Positions 1-13,400 of a DNA stretch of 64,000 nt are shown piece after piece. The translations under genes were made by a program, and so were the position numbers. This stretch comes from Thereva unica (taxonomy: Eukaryota > Arthropoda > Insecta > Diptera > Therevidae). The notes beneath the pieces are model-generated. The model saw only the letters and a list, made by a program, of their open reading frames with translations, ran no database searches and was not told where the DNA came from. The stretch is from assembly GCA_949987705.1 (NCBI GenBank), contig OX465286.1, forward strand, positions 8,993,959 to 9,057,958. Direction: 5' to 3'. Within the stretch, counting starts at the first letter, position 1; each line of letters opens with the position of its first letter.

Positions 1-3000
1 CTTTCCAACGATACCCCATTCATTAAGATCCCAGCACTTTCGTGAAATCGACCAAAAATATCCCAAGGGGTACCCCTTTGAAAATTTTCCGGTTTTGGGA
101 AAATTCTGGAGTGGCCCTTTTTTGGATGGGAAATTGTTAGGGACCTCCCAGGGAGGCTGTGAATTCAATCCCACCCCGGGCTGACCAGTATTTCCCGAGA
201 TAATGGGCATTCTACAGCCCCCCTTGGGGAAATCACAAAAGAGGGGATATCTCCCGAACCCCTTGGAATTTCTGGACCAAATCAAGTGCGCTGAACTCGG
301 GGGAGCGAGCCCTTTCCAACGATACCCCATTCATTAAGATCCCAGCACTTTCGTGAAATCGACCAAAAATATCCCAAGGGGTACCCCTTTGAAAATTTTC
401 CGGTTTTGGGAAAATTCTGGAGTGGCCTTTTTTTGGATGGGAAATTGTTAGGGACCTCCCAGGGAGGCTGTGAATTCAATCCCACCCCGGGCTGACCAGT
501 ATTTCCCGAGATAATGGGCATTCTGCAGCCCCCCTTGGGGAAATCACAAAAGAGGGGATATCTCCCGAACCCCTTGGAATTTCTGGACCAAATCAAGTGC
601 GCTGAGCTCGGGGGAGCGAGCCCTTTCCAACAATACCCCATTTATTAAGATCCCAGCACTTTCGTGAAATCGACCAAAAATATCCCAAGGGGTACCCCTT
701 TGAAAATTTTCCGGTTTTGGGAAAATTGTGGAGTGGCCTTTTTTTGGATGGGAAATTGTTAGGGACCTCCCAGGGAGGCTGTGAATTCAATCCCACCCCG
801 GGCTGACCAGTATTTCCCGAGATAATGGGCACTCTGCAGCCCCCTTGGGGAAATCACAAAAGAGGGGATATCTCATGAACCCCTTGGAATTTCTGGACCA
901 AATCAAGTGCGCTGAACTCGGGGGAGCGAGCCCTTTCCAACGATACCCCATTCATTAAGATCCCAGCACTTTCGTGAAATCGACCAAAAATATCCCAAGG
1001 GGTACCCCTTTGAAAATTTTCCGGTTTTGGGAAAATTGTGGAGTGGCCTTTTTTTGGATGGGAAATTGTTAGGGACCTCCCAGGGAGGCTGTGAATTCAA
1101 TCCCACCCCGGGCTGACCAGTATTTCCCGAGATAATGGGCACTCTGCAGCCCCCTTGGGGAAATCACAAAAGAGGGGATATCTCCCGAACCCCTTGGAAT
1201 TTCTGGACCAAATCAAGTGCGCTGAGCTCGGGGGAGCGAGCCCTTTCCAACGATACCCCATTCATTAAGATCCCAGCACTTTCGTGAAATCGACCAAAAA
1301 TATCCCAAGGGGTACCCCTTTGAAAATTTTCCGGTTTTGGGAAAATTCTGGAGTGGCCCTTTTTTGGATGGGAAATTGTTAGGGACCTCCCAGGGAGGCT
1401 GTGAATTCAATCCCACCCCGGGCTGACCAGTATTTCCCGAGATAATGGGCATTCTACAGCCCCCCTTGGGGAAATCACAAAAGAGGGGATATCTCCCGAA
1501 CCCCTTGGAATTTCTGGACCAAATCAAGTGCGCTGAACTCGGGGGAGCGAGCCCTTTCCAACGATACCCCATTCATTAAGATCCCAGCACTTTCGTGAAA
1601 TCGACCAAAAATATCCCAAGGGGTACCCCTTTGAAAATTTTCCGGTTTTGGGAAAATTCTGGAGTGGCCTTTTTTTGGATGGGAAATTGTTAGGGACCTC
1701 CCAGGGAGGCTGTGAATTCAATCCCACCCCGGGCTGACCAGTATTTCCCGAGATAATGGGCATTCTGCAGCCCCCCTTGGGGAAATCACAAAAGAGGGGA
1801 TATCTCCCGAACCCCTTGGAATTTCTGGACCAAATCAAGTGCGCTGAGCTCGGGGGAGCGAGCCCTTTCCAACAATACCCCATTTATTAAGATCCCAGCA
1901 CTTTCGTGAAATCGACCAAAAATATCCCAAGGGGTACCCCTTTGAAAATTTTCCGGTTTTGGGAAAATTCTGGAGTGGCCTTTTTTTGGATGGGAAATTG
2001 TTAGGGACCTCCCAGGGAGGCTGTGAATTCAATCCCACCCCGGGCTGACCAGTATTTCCCGAGATAATGGGCATTCTGCAGCCCCCCTTGGGGAAATCAC
2101 AAAAGAGGGGATATCTCCCGAACCCCTTGGAATTTCTGGACCAAATCAAGTGCGCTGAGCTCGGGGGAGCGAGCCCTTTCCAACAATACCCCATTCATTA
2201 AGATCCCAGCACTTTCGTGAAATCGACCAAAAATATCCCAAGGGGTACCCCTTTGAAAATTTTCCGGTTTTGGGAAAATTCTGGAGTGGCCTTTTTTTGG
2301 ATGGGAAATTGTTAGGGACCTCCCAGGGAGGCTGTGAATTCAATCCCACCCCGGGCTGACCAGTATTTCCCGAGATAATGGGCATTCTGCAGCCCCCCTT
2401 GGGGAAATCACAAAAGAGGGGATATCTCCCGAACCCCTTGGAATTTCTGGACCAAATCAAGTGCGCTGAGCTCGGGGGAGCGAGCCCTTTCCAACGATAC
2501 CCCATTCATTAAGACCCCAGCACTTTCGTGAAATCGACCAAAAATATCCCAAGGGGTACCCCTTTGAAAATTTTCCGGTTTTGGGAAAATTCTGGGGTGG
2601 CCTTTTTTTGGATGAGAAATTGTTAGGGACCTCCCAGGGAGGCTGTGAATTCAATCCCACCCCGGGCTGACCAGTATTTCCCGAGATAATGGGCACTCTG
2701 CAGCCCCCTTGGGGAAATCACAAAAGAGGGGATATCTCCCGAACCCCTTGGAATTTCTGGACCAAATCAAGTGCGCTGAGCTCGGGGGAGCGAGCCCTTT
2801 CCAACAATACCCCATTCATTAAGATCCCAGCACTTTCGTGAAATCGACCAAAAATATCCCAAGGGGTACCCCTTTGAAAATTTTCCGGTTTTGGGAAAAT
2901 TCTGGAGTGGCCTTTTTTTGGATGGGAAATTGTTAGGGACCTCCCAGGGAGGCTGTGAATTCAATCCCACCCCGGGCTGACCAGTATTTCCCGAGATAAT

Positions 3001-5899
3001 GGGCACTCTGCAGCCCCCTTGGGGAAATCACAAAAGAGGGGATATCTCCCGAACCCCTTGGAATTTCTGGACCAAATCAAGTGCGCTGAACTCGGGGGAG
3101 TGAGCCCTTTCCAACGATACCCCATTCATTAAGATCCCAGCACTTTCGTGAAATCGACCAAAAATATCCCAAGGGGTACCCCTTTGAAAATTTTCCGGTT
3201 TTGGGAAAATTCTGGAGTGGCCTTTTTTTGGATGGGAAATTGTTAGGGACCTCCCAGGGAGGCTGTGAATTCAATCCCACCCCGGGCTGACCAGTATTTC
3301 CCGAGATAATGGGCACTCTGCAGCCCCCTTGGGGAAATCACAAAAGAGGGGATATCTCATGAACCCCTTGGAATTTCTGGACCAAATCAAGTGCGCTGAA
3401 CTCGGGGGAGCGAGCCCTTTCCAACGATACCCCATTCATTAAGATCCCAGCACTTTCGTGAAATCGACCAAAAATATCCCAAGGGGTACCCCTTTGAAAA
3501 TTTTCCGGTTTTGGGAAAATTGTGGAGTGGCCTTTTTTTGGATGGGAAATTGTTAGGGACCTCCCAGGGAGGCTGTGAATTCAATCCCACCCGGGCTGAC
3601 CAGTATTTCCCGAGATAATGGGCACTCTGCAGCCCCCTTGGGGAAATCACAAAAGAGGGGATATCTCCCGAACCCCTTGGAATTTCTGGACCAAATCAAG
3701 TGCGCTGAACTCGGGGGAGCGAGCCCTTTCCAACGATACCCCATTCATTAAGATCCCAGCACTTTCGTGAAATCGACCAAAAATATCCCAAGGGGTACCC
3801 CTTTGAAAATTTTCCGGTTTTGGGAAAATTCTGGAGTGGCCTTTTTTTGGATGGGAAATTGTTAGGGACCTCCCAGGGAGGCTGTGAATTCAATCCCACC
3901 CCGGGCTGACCAGTATTTCCCGAGATAATGGGCATTCTACAGCCCCCCTTGGGGAAATCACAAAAGAGGGGATATCTCCCGAACCCCTTGGAATTTCTGG
4001 ACCAAATCAAGTGCGCTGAACTCGGGGGAGCGAGCCCTTTCCAACGATACCCCATTCATTAAGATCCCAGCACTTTCGTGAAATCGACCAAAAATATCCC
4101 AAGGGGTACCCCTTTGAAAATTTTCCGGTTTTGGGAAAATTCTGGAGTGGCCTTTTTTTGGATGGGAAATTGTTAGGGACCTCCCAGGGAGGCTGTGAAT
4201 TCAATCCCACCCCGGGCTGACCAGTATTTCCCGAGATAATGGGCACTCTGCAGCCCCCTTGGGGAAATCACAAAAGAGGGGATATCTCCCGAACCCCTTG
4301 GAATTTCTGGACCAAATCAAGTGCGCTGAACTCGGGGGAGCGAGCCCTTTCCAACGATACCCCATTCATTAAGATCCCAGCACTTTCGTGAAATCGACCA
4401 AAAATATCCCAAGGGGTACCCCTTTGAAAATTTTCCGGTTTTGGGAAAATTCTGGAGTGGCCTTTTTTTGGATGGGAAATTGTAAGGGACCTCCCAGGGA
4501 GGCTGTGAATTCAATCCCACCCCGGGCTGACCAGTATTTCCCGAGATAATGGGCACTCTGCAGCCCCCTTGGGGAAATCACAAAAGAGGGGATATCTCCC
4601 GAACCCCTTGGAATTTCTGGACCAAATCAAGTGCGCTGAACTCGGGGGAGCGAGCCCTTTCCAACGATACCCCATTCTTTAAGATCCCAGCACTTTCGTG
4701 AAATCGACCAAAAATATCCCAAGGGGTACCCCTTTGAAAATTTTCCGGTTTTGGGAAAATTCTGGAGTGGCCCTTTTTTGGATGGGAAATTGTTAGGGAC
4801 CTCCCAGGGAGGCTGTGAATTCAATCCCACCCCGGGCTGACCAGTATTTCCCGAGATAATGGGCATTCTGCAGCCCCCCTTGGGGAAATCACAAAAGAGG
4901 GGATATCTCCCGAACCCCTTGGAATTTCTGGACCAAATCAAGTGCGCTGAACTCGGGGGAGCGAGCCATTTCCAACGATACCCCATTCATTAAGATCCCA
5001 GCACTTTCGTGAAATCGACCAAAAATATCCCAAGGGGTACCCCTTTGAAAATTTTCCGGTTTTGGGAAAATTCTGGAGTGGCCTTTTTTTGGATGGGAAA
5101 TTGTTAGGGACCTCCCAGGGAGGCTGTGAATTCAATCCCACCCCGGGCTGACCAGTATTTCCCGAGATAATGGGCATTCTGCAGCCCCCCTTGGGGAAAT
5201 CACAAAAGAGGGGATATCTCCCGAACCCCTTGGAATTTCTGGACCAAATCAAGTGCGCTGAACTCGGGGGAGCGAGCCCTTTCCAACGATACCCCATTCA
5301 TTAAGATCCCAGCACTTTCGTGAAATCGACCAAAAATATCCCAAGGGGTACCCCTTTGAAAATTTTCCGGTTTTGGGAAAATTCTGGAGTGGCCTTTTTT
5401 TGGATGGGAAATTGTTAGGGACCTCCCAGGGAGGCTGTGAATTCAATCCCACCCCGGGCTGACCAGTATTTCCCGAGATAATGGGCACTCTGCAGCCCCC
5501 TTGGGGAAATCACAAAAGAGGGGATATCTCCCGAACCCCTTGGAATTTCTGGACCAAATCAAGTGCGCTGAACTCGGGGGAGCGAGCCCTTTCCAACGAT
5601 ACCCCATTCATTAAGATCCCAGCACTTTCGTGAAATCGACCAAAAATATCCCAAGGGGTACCCCTTTGAAAATTTTCCGGTTTTGGGAAAATTCTGGAGT
5701 GGCCTTTTTTTGGATGGGAAATTGTTAGGGACCTCCCAGGGAGGCTGTGAATTCAATCCCACCCCGGGCTGACCAGTATTTCCCGAGATAATGGGCACTC
5801 TGCAGCCCCCTTGGGGAAATCACAAAAGAGGGGATATCTCCCGAACCCCTTGGAATTTCTGGACCAAATCAAGTGCGCTGAACTCGGGGGAGCAAGCCC

Positions 5900-8800
5900 T
5901 TTCCAACGATACCCCATTCATTAAGATCCCAGCACTTTCGTGAAATCGACCAAAAATATCCCAAGGGGTACCCCTTTGAAAATTTTCCGGTTTTGGGAAA
6001 ATTCTGGAGTGGCCCTTTTTTTGGGTGGGAAATTGTTAGGGACCTCCCAGGGAGGCTGTGAATTCAATCCCACCCCGGGCTGACCAGTATTTCCCGAGAT
6101 AATGGGCATTCTGCAGCCCCCCTTGGGGAAATCACAAAAGAGGGGATATCTCCCGAACCCCTTGGAATTTCTGGACCAAATCAAGTGCGCTGAACTCGGG
6201 GGAGCGAGCCCTTTCCAACAATACCCCATTCATTAAGATCCCAGCACTTTCGTGAAATCGACCAAAAATATCCCAAGGGGTACCCCTTTGAAAATTTTCC
6301 GGTTTTGGGAAAATTCTGGAGTGGCCCTTTTTTTGGGTGGGAAATTGTTAGGGACCTCCCAGGGAGGCTGTGAATTCAATCCCACCCCGGGCTGACCAGT
6401 ATTTCCCGAGATAATGGGCATTCTGCAGCCCCCCTTGGGGAAATCACAAAAGAGGGGATATCTCCCGAACCCCTTGGAATTTCTGGACCAAATCAAGTGC
6501 GCTGAACTCGGGGGAGCGAGCCCTTTCCAACGATACCCCATTCATTAAGATCCCAGCACTTTCGTGAAATCGACCAAAAATATCCCAAGGGGTACCCCTT
6601 TGAAAATTTTCCGGTTTTGGGAAAATTCTGGAGTGGCCTTTTTTTGGATGGGAAATTGTTAGGGACCTCCCAGGGAGGCTGTGAATTCAATCCCACCCCG
6701 GGCTGACCAGTATTTCCCGAGATAATGGGCACTCTGCAGCCCCCTTGGGGAAATCACAAAAGAGGGGATATCTCCCGAACCCCTTGGAATTTCTGGACCA
6801 AATCAAGTGCGCTGAACTCGGGGGAGCAAGCCCTTTCCAACGATACCCCATTCATTAAGATCCCAGCACTTTCGTGAAATCGACCAAAAATATCCCAAGG
6901 GGTACCCCTTTGAAAATTTTCCGGTTTTGGGAAAATTCTGGAGTGGCCCTTTTTTTGGGTGGGAAATTGTTAGGGACCTCCCAGGGAGGCTGTGAATTCA
7001 ATCCCACCCCGGGCTGACCAGTATTTCCCGAGATAATGGGCATTCTGCAGCCCCCCTTGGGGAAATCACAAAAGAGGGGATATCTCCCGAACCCCTTGGA
7101 ATTTCTGGACCAAATCAAGTGCGCTGAACTCGGGGGAGCGAGCCCTTTCCAACAATACCCCATTCATTAAGATCCCAGCACTTTCGTGAAATCGACCAAA
7201 AATATCCCAAGGGGTACCCCTTTGAAAATTTTCCGGTTTTGGGAAAATTCTGGAGTGGCCTTTTTTTGGATGGGAAATTGTTAGGGACCTCCCAGGGAGG
7301 CTGTGAATTCAATCCCACCCCGGGCTGACCAGTATTTCCCGAGATAATGGGCACTCTGCAGCCCCCTTGGGGAAATCACAAAAGAGGGGATATCTCCCGA
7401 ACCCCTTGGAATTTCTGGACCAAATCAAGTGCGCTGAACTCGGGGGAGCAAGCCCTTTCCAACGATACCCCATTCATTAAGATCCCAGCACTTTCGTGAA
7501 ATCGACCAAAAATATCCCAAGGGGTACCCCTTTGAAAATTTTCCGGTTTTGGGAAAATTCTGGAGTGGCCCTTTTTTTGGGTGGGAAATTGTTAGGGACC
7601 TCCCAGGGAGGCTGTGAATTCAATCCCACCCCGGGCTGACCAGTATTTCCCGAGATAATGGGCATTCTGCAGCCCCCCTTGGGGAAATCACAAAAGAGGG
7701 GATATCTCCCGAACCCCTTGGAATTTCTGGACCAAATCAAGTGCGCTGAACTCGGGGGAGCGAGCCCTTTCCAACAATACCCCATTCATTAAGATCCCAG
7801 CACTTTCGTGAAATCGACCAAAAATATCCCAAGGGGTACCCCTTTGAAAATTTTCCGGTTTTGGGAAAATTCTGGAGTGGCCCTTTTTTTGGGTGGGAAA
7901 TTGTTAGGGACCTCCCAGGGAGGCTGTGAATTCAATCCCACCCCGGGCTGACCAGTATTTCCCGAGATAATGGGCATTCTGCAGCCCCCCTTGGGGAAAT
8001 CACAAAAGAGGGGATATCTCCCGAACCCCTTGGAATTTCTGGACCAAATCAAGTGCGCTGAACTCGGGGGAGCGAGCCCTTTCCAACGATACCCCATTCA
8101 TTAAGATCCCAGCACTTTCGTGAAATCGACCAAAAATATCCCAAGGGGTACCCCTTTGAAAATTTTCCGGTTTTGGGAAAATTCTGGAGTGGCCTTTTTT
8201 TGGATGGGAAATTGTTAGGGACCTCCCAGGGAGGCTGTGAATTCAATCCCACCCCGGGCTGACCAGTATTTCCCGAGATAATGGGCACTCTGCAGCCCCC
8301 TTGGGGAAATCACAAAAGAGGGGATATCTCCCGAACCCCTTGGAATTTCTGGACCAAATCAAGTGCGCTGAACTCGGGGGAGCAAGCCCTTTCCAACGAT
8401 ACCCCATTCATTAAGATCCCAGCACTTTCGTGAAATCGACCAAAAATATCCCAAGGGGTACCCCTTTGAAAATTTTCCGGTTTTGGGAAAATTCTGGAGT
8501 GGCCCTTTTTTTGGGTGGGAAATTGTTAGGGACCTCCCAGGGAGGCTGTGAATTCAATCCCACCCCGGGCTGACCAGTATTTCCCGAGATAATGGGCATT
8601 CTGCAGCCCCCCTTGGGGAAATCACAAAAGAGGGGATATCTCCCGAACCCCTTGGAATTTCTGGACCAAATCAAGTGCGCTGAACTCGGGGGAGCGAGCC
8701 CTTTCCAACAATACCCCATTCATTAAGATCCCAGCACTTTCGTGAAATCGACCAAAAATATCCCAAGGGGTACCCCTTTGAAAATTTTCCGGTTTTGGGA

Positions 8801-9700
8801 AAATTCTGGAGTGGCCCTTTTTTTGGGTGGGAAATTGTTAGGGACCTCCCAGGGAGGCTGTGAATTCAATCCCACCCCGGGCTGACCAGTATTTCCCGAG
8901 ATAATGGGCATTCTGCAGCCCCCCTTGGGGAAATCACAAAAGAGGGGATATCTCCCGAACCCCTTGGAATTTCTGGACCAAATCAAGTGCGCTGAACTCG
9001 GGGGAGCGAGCCCTTTCCAACAATACCCCATTCATTAAGATCCCAGCACTTTCGTGAAATCGACCAAAAATATCCCAAGGGGTACCCCTTTGAAAATTTT
9101 CCGGTTTTGGGAAAATTCTGGAGTGGCCCTTTTTTTGGATGGGAAATTGTTAGGGACCTCCCAGGGAGGCTGTGAATTCAATCCCACCCCGGGCTGACCA
9201 GTATTTCCCGAGATAATGGGCACTCTGCAGCCCCCTTGGGGAAATCACAAAAGAGGGGATATCTCCCGAACCCCTTGGAATTTCTGGACCAAATCAAGTG
9301 CGCTGAACTCGGGGGAGCGAGCCCTTTCCAACGATACCCCATTCATTAAGATCCCAGCACTTTCGTGAAATCGACCAAAAATATCCCAAGGGGTACCCCT
9401 TTGAAAATTTTCCGGTTTTGGGAAAATTCTGGAGTGGCCCTTTTTTTGGGTGGGAAATTGTTAGGGACCTCCCAGGGAGGCTGTGAATTCAATCCCACCC
9501 CGGGCTGACCAGTATTTCCCGAGATAATGGGCATTCTGCAGCCCCCCTTGGGGAAATCACAAAAGAGGGGATATCTCCCGAACCCCTTGGAATTTCTGGA
9601 CCAAATCAAGTGCGCTGAACTCGGGGGAGCGAGCCCTTTCCAACAATACCCCATTCATTAAGATCCCAGCACTTTCGTGAAATCGACCAAAAATATCCCA
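5900..9700. repeat. Sub-block of array A with mixed unit subtypes (higher-order structure)
   Basis: Within the array, units with a ttttttgggtggg block alternate with units carrying tttttggatggg. The first subtype occurs near 6010, 6330, 6950, 7570, 7880, 8505, 8815 and 9445; the second lies between them near 6645, 7265 and 8205. The order is not random: a trimer of two gggtggg units followed by one ggatggg unit recurs, interrupted by a dimer. This points to unequal exchange of multi-unit blocks. Confidence 0.7.
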
Positions 9701-10559
9701 AGGGGTACTACCCCTTTGAAAATTTTCCGGTTTTGGGAAAATTCTGGAGTGGCCCTTTTTTGGATGGGAAATTGTTAGGGACCTCCCAGGGAGGCTGTGA
9801 ATTCAATCCCACCCCGGGCTGACCAGTATTTCCCGAGATAATGGGCATTCTGCAGCCCCCCTTGGGGAAATCACAAAAGAGGGGATATCTCCCGAACCCC
9901 TTGGAATTTCTGGACCAAATCAAGTGCGCTGAACTCGGGGGAGCGAGCCCTTTCCAACAATACCCCATTCATTAAGATCCCAGCACTTTCGTGAAATCGA
10001 CCAAAAATATCCCAAGGGGTACCCCTTTGAAAATTTTCCGGTTTTGGGAAAATTCTGGAGTGGCCTTTTTTTGGATGGGAAATTGTTAGGGACCTCCCAG
10101 GGAGGCTGTGAATTCAATCCCACCCCGGGCTGACCAGTATTTCCCGAGATAATGGGCACTCTGCAGCCCCCTTGGGGAAATCACAAAAGAGGGGATATCT
10201 CCCGAACCCCTTGGAATTTCTGGACCAAATCAAGTGCGCTGAGCTCGGGGGAGCGAGCCCTTTCCAACAATACCCCATTCATTAAGATCCCAGCACTTTC
10301 GTGAAATCGACCAAAAATATCCCAAGGGGTACCCCTTTGAAAATTTTCCGGTTTTGGGAAAATTCTGGAGTGGCCCTTTTTTGGATGGGAAATTGTTAGG
10401 GACCTCCCAGGGAGGCTGTGAATTCAATCCCACCCCGGGCTGACCAGTATTTCCCGAGATAATGGGCATTCTGCAGCCCCCCTTGGGGAAATCACAAAAG
10501 AGGGGATATCTCCCGAACCCCTTGGAATTTCTGGACCAAATCAAGTGCGCTGAACTCGG

Positions 10560-12980
10560 GGGAGCGAGCCCTTTCCAACATTACCCCATTCATTAAGATC
10601 CCAGCACTTTCGTGAAATCGACCAAAAATATCCCAAGGGGTACTCCTTTGAAAATTTTCCGGTTTTGGGAAAATTCTGGAGTGGCCCTTTTTTGGATGGG
10701 AAATCGTTAGGGACCTCCCAGGGAGGCTGTGAATTCAATCCCACCCCGGGCTGACCAGTATTTCCCGAGATAATGGGCATTCTGCAGCCCCCCTTGGGGT
10801 AATCACAAAAGAGGGGATATCTCCCGAACCCCTTGGAATTTCTGGACCAAATCAAGTGCGCTGAACTCGGGGGAGCGAGCCCTTTCCAACATTACCCCAT
10901 TCATTAAGATCCCAGCACTTTCGTGAAATCGACCAAAAATATCCCAAGGGGTACTCCTTTGAAAATTTTCCGGTTTTGGGAAAATTCTGGAGTGGCCCTT
11001 TTTTGGATGGGAAATCGTTAGGGACCTCCCAGGGAGGCTGTGAATTCAATCCCACCCCGGGCTGACCAGTATTTCCCGAGATAATGGGCATTCTGCAGCC
11101 CCCCTTGGGGAAATCACAAAAGAGGGGATATCTCCCGAACCCCTTGGAATTTCTGGACCAAATCAAGTGCGCTGAACTCGGGGGAGCGAGCCCTTTCCAA
11201 CATTACCCCATTCATTAGGATCCCAGCACTTTCGTGAAATCGACCAAAAATATCCCAAGGGGTACTCCTTTGAAAATTTTCCGGTTTTGGGAAAATTCTG
11301 GAGTGGCCCTTTTTTGGATGGGAAATCGTTAGGGACCTCCCAGGGAGGCTGTGAATTCAATCCCACCCCGGGCTGACCAGTATTTCCCGAGATAATGGGC
11401 ATTCTGCAGCCCCCCTTGGGGAAATCACAAAAGAGGGGATATCTCCCGAACCCCTTGGAATTTCTGGACCAAATCAAGTGCGCTGAGCTCGGGGGAGCGA
11501 GCCCTTTCCAACAATACCCCATTCATTAAGATCCCAGCACTTTCGTGAAATCGACCAAAAATATCCCAAGGGGTACCCCTTTGAAAATTTTCCGGTTTTG
11601 GGAAAATTCTGGAGTGGCCCTTTTTTGGATGGGAAATTGTTAGGGACCTCCCAGGGAGGCTGTGAATTCAATCCCACCCCGGGCTGACCAGTATTTCCCG
11701 AGATAATGGGCATTCTGCAGCCCCCCTTGGGGAAATCACAAAAGAGGGGATATCTCCCGAACCCCTTGGAATTTCTGGACCAAATCAAGTGCGCTGAACT
11801 CGGGGGAGCGAGCCCTTTCCAACAATACCCCATTCATTAAGATCCCAGCACTTTCGTGAAATCGACCAAAAATATCCCAAGGGGTACCCCTTTGAAAATT
11901 TTCCGGTTTTGGGAAAATTCTGGAGTGGCCCTTTTTTGGATGGGAAATTGTTAGGGACCTCCCAGGGAGGCTGTGAATTCAATCCCACCCCGGGCTGACC
12001 AGTATTTCCCGAGATAATGGGCATTCTGCAGCCCCCCTTGGGGAAATCACAAAAGAGGGGATATCTCCCGAACCCCTTGGAATTTCTGGACCAAATCAAG
12101 TGCGCTGAACTCGGGGGAGCGAGCCCTTTCCAACATTACCCCATTCATTAAGATCCCAGCACTTTCGTGAAATCGACCAAAAATATCCCAAGGGGTACTC
12201 CTTTGAAAATTTTCCGGTTTTGGGAAAATTCTGGAGTGGCCCTTTTTTGGATGGGAAATCGTTAGGGACCTCCCAGGGAGGCTGTGAATTCAATCCCACC
12301 CCGGGCTGACCAGTATTTCCCGAGATAATGGGCATTCTGCAGCCCCCCTTGGGGAAATCACAAAAGAGGGGATATCTCCCGAACCCCTTGGAATTTCTGG
12401 ACCAAATCAAGTGCGCTGAACTCGGGGGAGCGAGCCCTTTCCAACAATACCCCATTCATTAAGATCCCAGCACTTTCGTGAAATCGACCAAAAATATCCC
12501 AAGGGGTACTCCTTTGAAAATTTTCCGGTTTTGGGAAAATTCTGGAGTGGCCCTTTTTTGGATGGGAAATCGTTAGGGACCTCCCAGGGAGGCGGTGAAT
12601 TCAATCCCACCCCGGGCTGACCAGTATTTCCCGAGATAATGGGCATTCTGCAGCCCCCCTTGGGGAAATCACAAAAGAGGGGATATCTCCCGAACCCCTT
12701 GGAATTTCTGGACCAAATCAAGTGCGCTGAACTCGGGGGAGCGAGCCCTTTCCAACAATACCCCATTCATTAAGATCCCAGCACTTTCGTGAAATCGACC
12801 AAAAATATCCCAAGGGGTACTCCTTTGAAAATTTTCCGGTTTTGGGAAAATTCTGGAGTGGCCCTTTTTTGGATGGGAAATCGTTAGGGACCTCCCAGGG
12901 AGGCTGTGAATTCAATCCCACCCCGGGCTGACCAGTATTTCCCGAGATAATGGGCATTCTGCAGCCCCCCTTGGGGAAAT
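10560..12980. repeat. Sub-block of array A with the 'gtactcctttg' subtype
   Basis: Units here carry ggggtactcctttg instead of ggggtacccctttg, and gaaatcgttagg instead of gaaattgttagg. Some also have cattacccc at the position read as cgatacccc or caatacccc elsewhere. The linked differences mark a recently amplified local subtype. Two ordinary units interrupt it near 11,520-12,100. Confidence 0.75.
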
Positions 12981-13275
12981 CACAAAAGAGGGGATATCTC
13001 CCGAACCCCTTCGAATTTCTGGACCAAATCAAGTGCGCTGAACTCGGGGGAGCGAGCCCTTTCCAACGATACCCCATTCATTAAGATCCCAGCACTTTCG
13101 TGAAATCGACCAAAAATATCCCAAGGGGTACCCCTTTGAAAATTTTCCGGTTTTGGGAAAATTCTGGAGTGGCCTTTTTTTGGATGGGAAATTGTTAGGG
13201 ACCTCCCAGGGAGGCTGTGAATTCAATCCCACCCCGGGCTGACCAGTATTTCCCGAAATAATGGGCATTCTGCAG

Positions 13276-13400
13276 CCTTGGTAAAATCACTAAAGAGGGG
13301 ATAGCTCCCGAACCCCTCGGTATTTTGTGGTAAACTCTACTGGTCAGGATTCAGGGGAGCGAGTCCTTTCCACCGAGGTCTCATCCAAATCGGAGACAAA
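13276..13400. repeat. Diverged terminal unit of array A, grading into retrotransposon sequence
   Basis: The last unit loses the tight match (gcagccttggtaaaatcact) and reads ggtaaactctactggtcag then gattcaggggagcgag. This resembles array B at 18,220-18,260 more than array A. At about 13,380-13,400 it passes into endonuclease-coding sequence of a non-LTR element without a clear break. Confidence 0.6.

Larger units (their letters stand above)
1..13275. repeat. Satellite array A, 310-312 bp unit, about 43 copies
   Basis: Near-identical units follow one another head to tail from the first base of the window. Landmarks recur every 310, 311 or 312 bp, for example the ctcgggggagc block. Each unit holds the palindromic blocks ggggtacccc, cccgggctga and acctcccagggagg. 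Length differences come mainly from the C/T run before the (g)gatggg or gggtggg block and from ccccc versus cccccc before ttgggg. The unit is GC-richer than the surrounding DNA. Several frames lack stops, so every unit shows ORFs of 60-119 codons; these are shadows of the repeat, not genes. The array continues to the left beyond the window. Confidence 0.97.

Noticed and set aside
282..13268. Dozens of similar ORFs of 60-119 codons on the minus strand in array A
   Set aside because: They recur once per satellite unit, shift frame with one-base length differences between units and have no start or splice context.
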